From Acidobacteriaceae bacterium (GTDB lineage: Bacteria; Acidobacteriota; Terriglobia; Terriglobales; Acidobacteriaceae): DNA of 64,000 nucleotides. Where the stretch lies: contig DAIDKP010000024.1 of NCBI GenBank assembly GCA_027449965.1, forward strand, positions 1 through 64,000. Reading direction: 5' to 3'. The notes beneath the pieces are model-generated. The model saw only the letters and a program-made list of their open reading frames with translations, was not told the DNA's origin and did not search any database. The position numbers and the translations under genes were made by a program. The stretch's first letter is position 1. Each line of letters begins with the position of its first letter. Positions 40,687-48,991 of this stretch are shown here, piece by piece.

Positions 40687-41601
40687 TTACCACTCCTGCT
40701 GAGCGCGCAAAGCGGCGACGCCCGCTCCGAGAATGCTGATGGCATCATCGGCGGGGAGCACCTCCAGCGAATAGCTTTGCAGCGGACTCATGCGCACCAT
40801 CTTCTCCAGATGCTCGCGCAGCAGTTTGGTGTCGAGAAAACGGATATTCAGCCCAGTGAAGTAAAAGCGACCCGGACCGCCAAGATGGATGGCCGTGGCG
40901 CATCCAGCGGCGAGAGCGCGATGCCAAAGATCGACGAACTCGCGACAGCGCGTATCGCCCTTTTGCGCGTTGGCAAAGATATCTTCCGGTTCCATATCCA
41001 TGAAACGCAGGCGCATGGCGCGATTCCCCATAATGCCCTCGATGTGGCCGACGCCGCCACAGCCGCAGAAGTTTTCGCGTGGGTCCAGAGTGACGACCGT
41101 ATGACCGCCCTCCCAGACGCCATCGGCGATAGGCCAGCGACCGTATCCAATACCGTTGCCAAGGGTCCAGACACGGATGAGGCGGTCAAGATTGCCGCCG
41201 CGAGAAGCCAGGCCGGCAGCAACCGAGTCCGCATCGTTGAGGATGTGGACCGGAGCCTCGATACCCTGCTCGCGCAGAACAGCGGCGAGCGCCTCGCCCA
41301 TGCGAAGCCCCTTGATCTGGGCAAGATTGGGTGCATCCTGCACGACGCCGCTGCGAACAACACCAGGAACTGCGACACCGATGGCTGTTACGGGATGCGC
41401 CGCAGCGTACATGAGCGGCTTGATCTGCTCGGCCAGCAGTTCATACAACTCGCTGGTGGGCATGCCGAACAGGGCGTCCGTTTCCGCAGGGTCCGCCGGA
41501 AAACGAAGGTATTCGCCGGTCAGCGTCATTTGGCCGTTCTCTTCCTGAAGAAGACCGGCGACGATATGTTCGGTGATTACAACGCCAATTGCTGAGGCCA
41601 T
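40687..41601 (-). CDS. ROK-family sugar kinase/regulator
   Basis: The 304-residue protein lacks a DNA-binding domain, so it is more likely a kinase than a repressor. AIGVAVPGVV, LNDADSVAAG (catalytic aspartate), TLGNGIGYG and the zinc loop FCGCGGVGHIEG are ROK signatures; the last motif has Gly-His where many members have Gly-Cys. It may phosphorylate glucose or another hexose. GGAGGGA lies five bases before the ATG at 41601, and TAGAAT at about 41622 is a probable -10. It follows sthA on the same strand by 53 bases. Confidence 0.85.
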   Translation of the reverse strand: MASAIGVVITEHIVAGLLQEENGQMTLTGEYLRFPADPAETDALFGMPTSELYELLAEQIKPLMYAAAHPVTAIGVAVPGVVRSGVVQDAPNLAQIKGLRMGEALAAVLREQGIEAPVHILNDADSVAAGLASRGGNLDRLIRVWTLGNGIGYGRWPIADGVWEGGHTVVTLDPRENFCGCGGVGHIEGIMGNRAMRLRFMDMEPEDIFANAQKGDTRCREFVDLWHRALAAGCATAIHLGGPGRFYFTGLNIRFLDTKLLREHLEKMVRMSPLQSYSLEVLPADDAISILGAGVAALRAQQEW

Positions 41602-41654
41602 CGCTTCCCTCCAAAACACCCGATTCTATGCTCACCGGCGGGCAGCCGCAAGCC

Positions 41655-43061
41655 TCAGTCGTTCTGATACCGATGGAGACGACCGACGCCATTGAAGGCT
41701 GCCACCTTGTAGCACTCCGCCAGCGTGGGATAGTTGAAGACGGTCTCGATGAAGTAGTCGACGGTGCCGCCGAGGGTCATGACCACCTGGCCGATATGGA
41801 CCAGTTCGCTGGCACCCTCGCCGATGATGTGAACGCCGAGAATCTTGCGCGTGTCGCGATGAAAGATAAGCTTGAGCCTGCCGGTGGTGTCGCCGCGAAT
41901 CTGTCCTCGGGCAACCTCGCGATAGTAGGCCATTCCAACCTCGTAGGGCACGTCTTCCTCAGTCAGTTGCTCTTCGGTTTTGCCGATGAAGCTGATCTCG
42001 GGAATGGTATAGATGCCGTAGGGATAAAAGCTGGGATTGGAGATGGTGTTCATGTCGTTGAAGGCGCGCGCGGCGGCGATGCGGCCCTGCTCCATCGATA
42101 CCGAAGCAAGCGACGGAAAGCCGATCACATCCCCGACGGCAAAGATCGAAGGGACATTGGTTCGGAAGTGTTCATCGACAGGGATGCGCCCGCGCGCATC
42201 GGCGTGAATGCCCGCCGCATCGAGGTTCAGGTCGTCAATATTGCCCTGTCGCCCGACGGCATAGAGCAAAGCATCGCCGGAGACTTTCTTCTGGCTTTTG
42301 AGATTGGCCACTACCGTGCCGTCGGCAAGCTCTTCGACGCTGTCCAGCTCTTCCCCAAGGCGCATGGTGACGCGACTATCGCGCAGGTGGTAGCTGAGCG
42401 TTTCAATGATCTCCTGATCGGCGAACTCCAGCAGCCGACCGCGCTTTTCAATGACCGTGACACGAACACCGAGGATGGCAAACATGCAGGCATATTCAAC
42501 GCCAATGACGCCGCCGCCAACCACGATGAGCGTACGCGGCAGCTTGGGCAGATTCATGATGAGATCGCTGTTGACGATGGTCTTGCCGTTGATGGGCACA
42601 CGGTCAGAGGTTGCAGGCTTGGTGCCGACCGCGATAATGATGCGTTCCGACTGAAGCGTGGACTCGGTATCGGAACCGGTGATGTGAAGGGTCTGAGGAT
42701 CGACAAAGCTGGCGATGCCGTGAATGACGTCGATGCCATTGCGCGAAAGCTGTGCTTCGGTGACATCGATCTCCGTCTTGATGACACCTTGGACGCGGAA
42801 AGCCAGATCGTCGATGGTGATCTTCTCTTTTACGCGGTAGTTCATGCCATAAACGGTGCGATAGTTGTAGCCGGAGAGATGCAGCACGGCTTCGCGCATG
42901 GTCTTGGAGGGGATGGTACCGGTGTTGACGCAGACACCTCCGACAACCGAACGCGATTCGATGACTGCAACCCGTTTTTTGAGTTTGGACGCAGCAACAG
43001 CCGCGCGCTGGCCAGAAGGGCCAGAACCAATCACGATCAAGTCATATTTAGCGGCGCTCAT
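41655..43061 (-). CDS. sthA: Soluble pyridine nucleotide transhydrogenase
   Basis: The 468-residue flavoprotein balances NADPH and NADH in the cytosol. GSGPSGQRAA is the FAD-binding loop, CVNTGTIPSKT is the SthA form of the disulfide site in which the second cysteine of other pyridine oxidoreductases is replaced, VGGGVIGVEYA the NAD(P)-binding loop and VPSIFAVGDV the C-terminal FAD contact. TGTGGAGA lies upstream of the ATG. The MCP gene is upstream on the same strand but separated by a terminator. In 43062-43195 I see nothing further. Confidence 0.95.
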   Translation of the reverse strand: MSAAKYDLIVIGSGPSGQRAAVAASKLKKRVAVIESRSVVGGVCVNTGTIPSKTMREAVLHLSGYNYRTVYGMNYRVKEKITIDDLAFRVQGVIKTEIDVTEAQLSRNGIDVIHGIASFVDPQTLHITGSDTESTLQSERIIIAVGTKPATSDRVPINGKTIVNSDLIMNLPKLPRTLIVVGGGVIGVEYACMFAILGVRVTVIEKRGRLLEFADQEIIETLSYHLRDSRVTMRLGEELDSVEELADGTVVANLKSQKKVSGDALLYAVGRQGNIDDLNLDAAGIHADARGRIPVDEHFRTNVPSIFAVGDVIGFPSLASVSMEQGRIAAARAFNDMNTISNPSFYPYGIYTIPEISFIGKTEEQLTEEDVPYEVGMAYYREVARGQIRGDTTGRLKLIFHRDTRKILGVHIIGEGASELVHIGQVVMTLGGTVDYFIETVFNYPTLAECYKVAAFNGVGRLHRYQND

Positions 43062-43195
43062 GCCGGAATCTCCACAAGGAAAGGAAGTGGGATTGCGATG
43101 AACCTCTCCTCAACCGGAGGCTAACACACTGACGGTCCAAAGTAACCCGATGAAAGCGTCCGCGGGTTGAGCGGAGGCGCAAATGGGTACGATGC

Positions 43196-43233
43196 AAAAA
43201 GCAGGGTCGCCGGTTGGAAATATCCCGGCGACC
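43196..43233 (-). terminator. Rho-independent terminator of MCP gene
   Basis: GGTCGCCGG (43205-43213) pairs with CCGGCGACC (43225-43233) around an 11-base loop. On the minus strand the stem is followed by CTGCTTTTTGC. It lies 84 bases after the MCP stop codon. Confidence 0.72.
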
Positions 43234-43316
43234 TGGGTAATTTTGCTTCGCTCAAGCCCGGTGAAGCGATGAGGCAAAGGCGCTTCGCAGGCTATGCTCT
43301 GACGAAGCGAAGTCGA

Positions 43317-45038
43317 TCAGCGAGCGGCGGAAGCCACTCGCAGAGCCGGGATGGCCGAGGATGCCGGAGCGGAGTTTTTCCATTGGCCACCGGGCTGGTT
43401 GTCTTCGCCCGTGCGAAATTGGCGAATGACGCCGTCCAGTTCGCTGGCGAGGACGGTGAGCTGGCGACAACCCTCGGCTGTCTCCTCCGAAGCGTGGGAA
43501 TTTTCCGTGGCAAGCTGGGAGATCTGCGAAGCCGACTGGGAGATTTCTCCAGCGGCTGCGGTCTGTTCCGTAGCGGCGGTGGCGATGAGATGAATCATGT
43601 GCTCGACCTCACGAGCCGAGGCGATGATGGCCTCCAGACTGGTGCGCGCACGAGCCGTTTCATCGATGCCGTTTTCAACGGCGACCTGCGAGCCTTGCAT
43701 GAGGTCAAGCGTCTGGCGGGTCTCTTCCTGAATGCTTTCAATCGTGGCGGAGATCTCCTGGGTGGCGGATCGGGTGCGCTCAGCGAGGCGGCGAACTTCG
43801 CCGGCAACGACTGCGAAACCTCTACCATGTTCACCGGCCCGAGCCGCTTCAATGGCGGCGTTGAGGGCAAGCAGATTGGTCTGTTCGCTGATCTCCTGAA
43901 TGACGGTGACGACCTTGCCGATTTCGAGGGAACGGCTGGCGAGTTCGTTCATCTTTTCTGCGACCGAGGCAGAGGCCGTTGAGATGCGCTGCATGGTTTC
44001 GGCAGCGGCCTGCATGACGGCTCCGCCTTCATTGGCCTTTTCCGCGGACTGGCGGCTGGCTCCGGAAGCCGCTTCGGCGTTCTGGCTGATCTCGCCGATG
44101 GTGGCGGTCATCTCCTGCGCGGCGGCGGCAATCTGGTTGGTTTTGTCGGACTGCGCATGAGTGTTGCCGCTGGTCTCGCGCGTTCGCACACTGAGTTCCT
44201 CGGCAGCGGAGGAGAGTGTGCCGACACCACCGGCAACCGACTGAATGACGCCTCGCATGGCGGCAACCGAACGATTGAGCGCGGTGGCGAGGCGACCCAT
44301 TTCATCTTCGCTGTGAACTTCGACCTGAGCGGTAAGATCACGCTCGGCAAGCTGTTCCAGAGCGCGCGTGACAGCTGCCAAAGGCGGGGCGATCATCCGA
44401 GTGAGGATTAAACCCGTGATGCAGCAAAGCAGTAGAACTATGGCGGAGACGCCAACGGTGATCCAGGTGGAGCCGGAAGCGGTAGAGACGGCTGCAGCAG
44501 CGCTGGCCGTACCAAAGCGCAAGTTCAACTGGCGCGTCTGGTCGATCGCGCTCAGCGCCTGATCGAAGGACTTCACTGCGGCATCGGACATGATCTGATC
44601 GAGCGCGTCGCCCATGTTGTTGGCGGAAACGTCCGACTGTACACGCGCGGCAATACTGTTGTAACGATCCGCCGCCTCTTTGACTTTGTTGAAGGTTTCG
44701 CGCTCGCCGGGATACTGGATCATCGGCAGATACGCCTGAAACGCGCGGTTGTAGTCATCCATCGCTTTTTGATACCGCTGTTGCTCCATCTGCCTGCAGT
44801 CGGACGCGGGGCAAAGCAACTCGGTCAGTTCCGCGCGGCGCGACGCATTGAAGGCCGTATCGATGGAACCGAGAGCAATCAAAGAAGGCAGCGTATTGTC
44901 TCGGACATCGGCGGCCTTTTGAGTGACGGAATGAAAGGCGAGGATTGTGAAGACGCTTAGCGACAAGCAAAGCAGGCAGACCAACCCGAAGGCGGCCATA
45001 AACTTGCGGGAAACGGGCAAATTTCGGAAGAAAGTCAT
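43317..45038 (-). CDS. Methyl-accepting chemotaxis protein
   Basis: The 573-residue inner-membrane receptor has a first membrane segment ([19 protein letters not shown]), a four-helix-bundle sensor to about residue 190, a second segment ([21 protein letters not shown]), a HAMP domain ([27 protein letters not shown]) and a signalling domain with [27 protein letters not shown]-like hairpin tip, here split across residues 385-410. It should signal through CheW/CheA. No other chemotaxis gene is nearby. AGGAG lies eight bases before the ATG. No CheR-binding pentapeptide is visible at the C-terminus. Confidence 0.93.
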   Translation of the reverse strand: MTFFRNLPVSRKFMAAFGLVCLLCLSLSVFTILAFHSVTQKAADVRDNTLPSLIALGSIDTAFNASRRAELTELLCPASDCRQMEQQRYQKAMDDYNRAFQAYLPMIQYPGERETFNKVKEAADRYNSIAARVQSDVSANNMGDALDQIMSDAAVKSFDQALSAIDQTRQLNLRFGTASAAAAVSTASGSTWITVGVSAIVLLLCCITGLILTRMIAPPLAAVTRALEQLAERDLTAQVEVHSEDEMGRLATALNRSVAAMRGVIQSVAGGVGTLSSAAEELSVRTRETSGNTHAQSDKTNQIAAAAQEMTATIGEISQNAEAASGASRQSAEKANEGGAVMQAAAETMQRISTASASVAEKMNELASRSLEIGKVVTVIQEISEQTNLLALNAAIEAARAGEHGRGFAVVAGEVRRLAERTRSATQEISATIESIQEETRQTLDLMQGSQVAVENGIDETARARTSLEAIIASAREVEHMIHLIATAATEQTAAAGEISQSASQISQLATENSHASEETAEGCRQLTVLASELDGVIRQFRTGEDNQPGGQWKNSAPASSAIPALRVASAAR

Positions 45039-45309
45039 CGGGAAGGCTCCTGGGCAAAAGGTGAATCTCCGGCTCTCACTGCGGACTCGCGACTAACGAT
45101 TACAAAATCGCTTAGCCACCGCTTTACAAGAACGATAGACAACCGGTTCATCGGCATCTGGCTAGACAACTTGAATGCGTGCTGTGCAAGGATGCGCAAG
45201 GATATCCATCGCCCCCGACAGGATTCGCGGATAATAGGATTATGCAGGCGTGGCTGACTCCTGTTGGAGGTGGCGCCTGGGAAGATCGATGGAACGGGGT
45301 GGTGAAGCG

Positions 45310-45861
45310 ATGCGATTGACGGTGTTGGAACTGGAGCGGGAGGCCATTGATTTCTCCCTGGAGCTGCCTGCGGGAGCGATCGATTTTGGCGAAGAGACGA
45401 CCCTTGTGGGTTCGCTTCAGACAAAAGGCCGCGCTGAGGTGCTCCACGAACACCGAAGTCCAACGGAGATGGTTGCCGATATCTGGCTTCGAGGGCAGTT
45501 TTCCGGGGTGTTTGAGGTTCCATGCGCGCGCTGCGTCGAGCCGGTACGCCATGCGCTTGCGTCGGAGTTCGACCTGCTGTTTCGCCCGCTCGGAGTGGAC
45601 GAAGCCGGAGCAGAGCGCGCGATTTCCGCAGAAGAGACAGAAATCGGGTATTATGAAAAGGGCGGGTTGCAACTGGAAGATGTCCTGCGCGAGCAGGTTC
45701 TGCTTGCATTGCCAGCCAGAACACTCTGTCAACCAGACTGCAAGGGACTGTGTCCGGTCTGTGGCCAGAATCGAAATGAGCAGAGTTGCAACTGCTCCGA
45801 ACGGCCCATGGACCCGCGCTGGAGTGCTCTCTCGAAACTGGAGAGTGGCAAAGACTCCTGA
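45310..45861 (+). CDS. YceD/DUF177 protein
   Basis: The 183-residue protein belongs to the YceD (DUF177) family that precedes rpmF in most bacteria and acts in 23S rRNA metabolism. Two cysteine pairs occur in CARCVEPVRH and CQPDCKGLCPVCGQN, with QSCNC near the end, suggesting metal binding. The start at 45310 follows GGGGTGGTGAAG. Order yceD-rpmF-plsX is the standard fatty-acid/ribosome operon. GATAATAGGAT at 45230-45240 may hold its -10 box. Confidence 0.88.
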   Translation: MRLTVLELEREAIDFSLELPAGAIDFGEETTLVGSLQTKGRAEVLHEHRSPTEMVADIWLRGQFSGVFEVPCARCVEPVRHALASEFDLLFRPLGVDEAGAERAISAEETEIGYYEKGGLQLEDVLREQVLLALPARTLCQPDCKGLCPVCGQNRNEQSCNCSERPMDPRWSALSKLESGKDS

Positions 45862-45929
45862 ATGTTTGCTTCAGAGAATGGTTGAAGTCGGCGATGACCC
45901 GACGAGTGGTTGCCTGAAAGGAATTTGTC

Positions 45930-46118
45930 ATGCCTAATCCGAAACGACGTCATTCCAAGCGTCGCACCGCCATCCGCCGGTCCCACGATTTTCTGACCGC
46001 CGGATCGCTTTCCATCTGCCCGAACTGCCAGGAAAAGAAGCTGCCGCATCGTGCCTGCCCGAAGTGTGGCGAGTACAAGGGCCGCGCCGTGCTTGAGAGC
46101 AAGACCGCAGTCAGCTAA
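45930..46118 (+). CDS. rpmF: Ribosomal protein bL32
   Basis: The 62-residue protein begins MPNPKRRHSKRRTAIRRSHD and contains CPNCQEKKLPHRACPKCGEYKGR, so it is the zinc-binding (C+) form of bL32 with two CxxC pairs. It is a component of the 50S subunit. AAAGGAA lies six bases upstream of the ATG. It sits 68 bases after yceD and 13 bases before plsX. Confidence 0.98.
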   Translation: MPNPKRRHSKRRTAIRRSHDFLTAGSLSICPNCQEKKLPHRACPKCGEYKGRAVLESKTAVS

Positions 46119-46131
46119 CACACCGCCACCG

Positions 46132-47184
46132 ATGGCAAAGTTGATCGATATCGCGCTGGACGCATTCGGCTCAGACAAGGCGCCGGAACCGGAGATTCGT
46201 GGGGCTATTCTTGCCTGCAAATCACTTCCGGTTCGGGTGCATCTGGTTGGCCCGGAGCCGGAGTTACGCGATCTTCTGGACGAATATCTGGAAGATGAAG
46301 ACCTGCCGATTCAGATTCACCATGCCTCGGAGCGAATCGGCATGGATGAAAAGGCCGCCCATGCCGTGCGCACCAAACGCGACAGCTCGATGCGCGTGGG
46401 GCTGAAACTGGTCCGGGAGAAAAAAGTTGCCGGATTTGTGACGGCGGGCAATACCGGTGCGGCGATGGCCACGGCGAAGATGGTGCTGGGAGCGATTCCC
46501 GGCGTGGATCGTCCGGCGCTGACGGCGCAGATGCCAACCGTGACGGGTTCGCCATGTGTGCTGCTGGACGTAGGCGCAAATGTCGATTGCAAGGCTCACA
46601 ACCTGGAGCAGTTTGCGATCATGGGCGAGATGTTCGCCCGAAGCGTGTTGAAAATTGAACGGCCGCGCGTGGGACTGCTTTCGATCGGCGAAGAGGAATC
46701 GAAAGGCAATGAACTGACGCGCGAGGCATTCCCGCTGCTGCGCGCGCTGCCCATTCACTTCATCGGAAACTCGGAGGGGCGCGATATCTTCAATGGCAGC
46801 GCGGATGTGATTGTCTGCGATGGATTCATTGGCAACGTGGCTCTGAAGACGGGCGAAGGGATTGGTCGGCTGTTTCGCGATTTGTTGCGCGAGTCGCTGA
46901 CGCAGACGGTGACGGCACAGGTCGGCGCGATGCTCTCACGCAAGGCGTTTAACAACTTCAAGCGCAGGCTGGATTACAACGAGTATGGCGGCGCACCGCT
47001 GCTGGGCGTGCGCGGCATCTGCATCATCGCGCACGGTTCATCGAACGAAATTGCGGTGTTGAACAGCATTCGCGTAGCCATGGAGTTTGCTCGCGCGGAG
47101 ATCAACGGCCGTATTGAGCAGGAACTGGCGAGCCGCCCGCACCCGACAGCCGATACTCCGCCGGATGAAATCGCTGTCCAGTAA
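46132..47184 (+). CDS. plsX: Phosphate acyltransferase PlsX
   Basis: PlsX makes acyl-phosphate from acyl-ACP, the first committed step of phospholipid synthesis in bacteria using PlsY. The 350-residue protein begins IDIALDAFGSDKAPE, where PlsX usually has AxDAMGGD; here DAFGSD, a mild variant. HASERIGMDEKAA, GFVTAGNTGAAMA and LLDVGANVDCKAHNLEQFA are family signatures. The ATG at 46132 has no clear Shine-Dalgarno, so translation may depend on rpmF coupling. The Trm112-like gene overlaps its end by 20 bases. Confidence 0.95.
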   Translation: MAKLIDIALDAFGSDKAPEPEIRGAILACKSLPVRVHLVGPEPELRDLLDEYLEDEDLPIQIHHASERIGMDEKAAHAVRTKRDSSMRVGLKLVREKKVAGFVTAGNTGAAMATAKMVLGAIPGVDRPALTAQMPTVTGSPCVLLDVGANVDCKAHNLEQFAIMGEMFARSVLKIERPRVGLLSIGEEESKGNELTREAFPLLRALPIHFIGNSEGRDIFNGSADVIVCDGFIGNVALKTGEGIGRLFRDLLRESLTQTVTAQVGAMLSRKAFNNFKRRLDYNEYGGAPLLGVRGICIIAHGSSNEIAVLNSIRVAMEFARAEINGRIEQELASRPHPTADTPPDEIAVQ

Positions 47185-47389
47185 TTTTGTCCTGGAGTCT
47201 GACTTGGCTTTGCCTCAGCTTGCCGCAGAACTGAATCAAGTGCTTTTGCTGCTGGCTTGCCCGGCGTGTCGATCCAAATTGCATTGCGCACCTGGAAGCG
47301 ATGGCAACGGGAAGATCATCTGTGAAGGATGCGGCCGCGAATATCCTGTGGTGGACGGGATTCCGGTGCTGATTGCTGACGCGAAGTGA
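47165..47389 (+). CDS. Trm112-like zinc-ribbon protein
   Basis: The 74-residue protein ends in LLLLACPACRSKLHC, IICEGCGREYPVVDGIPVL, the Trm112/UPF0434 fold with two CxxC pairs. Family members support methyltransferases or lipid metabolism; no partner is visible. The ATG at 47165 lies inside the plsX end; a TTG at 47204 would give a protein closer to the usual 60 residues. It converges with the small membrane gene at 47397-47618, eight bases apart. Confidence 0.82.
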   Translation: MKSLSSNFVLESDLALPQLAAELNQVLLLLACPACRSKLHCAPGSDGNGKIICEGCGREYPVVDGIPVLIADAK

Positions 47390-47396
47390 CGGATCG

Positions 47397-47618
47397 TCAG
47401 CGACGCAGATAAAACGGCCAGACGATGGCAGCCGCGAACGAGATAGCTGCGACCAGAGCCAGCGCCAACAGCAGATAAAGTATGATCAGGTTTGGTCCGC
47501 GAGATGGCGGGTCAGATTCGTTTTGCGGGTCTGGTTCGGGCTGATGCAGCGGGACGGAATGCAGCGAAGGATTGAGTCTCGCTGAAGGATCGTTTGCTGG
47601 CAGATCAGAACTATTCAT
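47397..47618 (-). CDS. Small single-helix membrane protein
   Basis: The 73-residue protein has a polar, proline-rich N-terminus of about 45 residues and one membrane segment near the end (LIILYLLLALALVAAISFAAAIVW), closing with PFYLRR. It is not recognised. Its ATG lies inside the end of the permease gene, with an overlap of eight bases, so it is translationally coupled and may be an accessory subunit of that transporter. Confidence 0.7.
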   Translation of the reverse strand: MNSSDLPANDPSARLNPSLHSVPLHQPEPDPQNESDPPSRGPNLIILYLLLALALVAAISFAAAIVWPFYLRR

Positions 47619-48885
47619 ACTTCAAAGACTCCACCGGGTCCATCTGCGCGGCGCGCGTGGCCGGGACGGTGCCGAAAACGACGCCAACGATGAGCGAGAC
47701 GGCAAGCGCCGCAACGATGGACCAGGGCGAGATGGGGATACTGTAGCTGGTGAAGACGCGCACGCCCAGCGGCAGCCCCAGGCCAAGCAGAGTGCCGACA
47801 ATGCCGCCTGCAAGCGAGATCATGACCGCCTCCGTGAGGAACTGCAAACGAATCTCGCGTGAGGTGGCGCCAAGGGCCTTGCGGATGCCAATCTCGCGGA
47901 TCCGCGAACGGACGTTGGCCAGCATAATGTTCATGATGCCGACGCCGCCGACGGCAAGCGTGACCATGGCGACGGCGATGAGCACGGCCGTGAGTCCGGT
48001 GGCAATGCGACCGGCCATGGTGAGCACTTCCGTGAGCGTCGTGGTGCGATAGACCGAACTGGGTTTGTGGCGGGCCTTGACGATGCGCACGATGGCTTTG
48101 GCCGCATCCGGCACGTCAGCCATGCTGCGCATGGAAAAGTAGATTTGCTTCACATTGTCGGTGCCGGTGAAATAGCGCGCGACTGAATATGGAATGAGAA
48201 TGGTATTGTCGGTCAGTTCGGATTGGCCAAAATCATCGACAGACTCTTTGAAGGTGCCGATGATGGTGAATGGAATGCCGCTGATGGAGAAACTTTGTCC
48301 GACAGCGGCATCGGCGGAGCCGAACATCTGCTGGGCGAACGGAATGGTGACGACGGCACACTTGATGTGTGCGCTTTCGTCTTCTGAGTCCATGAATCGC
48401 CCCTGGGTCATGATGAGATTGCGAACTTTTTGATATGCCGGGACCACGCCGAGCACCAGGGTGTCCTTGACGACTCCGCCACCGAAGGCAATGCGGTCGT
48501 GCATCTCAAGGACCGGCGAAGAGTATTGCACGCTGGGCAACTGTGCCTCAACGGCGCGCTCGTCTTCACGAGTGAGGTAATCGTTGTATTCGACGTTTTC
48601 AGTGCCGACGGCGCCGCCCCCTGAATACTCCAGTTCGACCATATTGGTGCCGATCTTCTGGATCAGGCCGAGCGCATACTGCCTGCCGGTGAGGCCGATG
48701 GTGACCACTAGAATGACAGAGGCCGAACCGATCACCATGCCGAGCGCAGTGAGGGCAAAGCGGGCTTTGTTGGCGCGAAAGGAATCCAGTGCCAGCCGCA
48801 CCGTCTCTTCCAGAGCGATGGTGCGGCGTGCGCTTCGCAGAGTTGCGCGAAACTCTTCCATGCGTAGATGTTCAGCAGTCGTCAT
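47611..48885 (-). CDS. MacB-like ABC transporter permease
   Basis: The 424-residue protein has the FtsX/MacB layout: a first membrane segment (FALTALGMVIGSASVILVVTI), a large periplasmic MacB-type domain (residues about 70-290) and three C-terminal segments with GIMNIMLANVRSRIREIGIRKALGA at the cytoplasmic coupling region. MacB-type systems use mechanotransmission to expel peptides, lipoproteins or toxins. No ATPase domain is fused and no ATPase or membrane-fusion gene is adjacent, so its partner is unknown. ATG at 48885 or 48861 are both possible. Confidence 0.9.
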   Translation of the reverse strand: MTTAEHLRMEEFRATLRSARRTIALEETVRLALDSFRANKARFALTALGMVIGSASVILVVTIGLTGRQYALGLIQKIGTNMVELEYSGGGAVGTENVEYNDYLTREDERAVEAQLPSVQYSSPVLEMHDRIAFGGGVVKDTLVLGVVPAYQKVRNLIMTQGRFMDSEDESAHIKCAVVTIPFAQQMFGSADAAVGQSFSISGIPFTIIGTFKESVDDFGQSELTDNTILIPYSVARYFTGTDNVKQIYFSMRSMADVPDAAKAIVRIVKARHKPSSVYRTTTLTEVLTMAGRIATGLTAVLIAVAMVTLAVGGVGIMNIMLANVRSRIREIGIRKALGATSREIRLQFLTEAVMISLAGGIVGTLLGLGLPLGVRVFTSYSIPISPWSIVAALAVSLIVGVVFGTVPATRAAQMDPVESLKYE

Positions 48886-48991
48886 CGATGATCGGGCTTG
48901 TGCGCTGAATCGCTGACATGAGCGATGCGACGCACTATCTCTAGCTTACCTGTTCGATGCGCCAGCCAGCGATCGAGCTTCGCGATTCCGC

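Noticed and set aside
41589-43124. A 511-codon plus-strand frame opposite sthA
   Set aside because: Antisense to a clearly conserved flavoprotein, no motif of its own.
43190-43316. A riboswitch between the MCP gene and sthA
   Set aside because: The structured part is explained by the MCP terminator, and no conserved riboswitch core could be matched.
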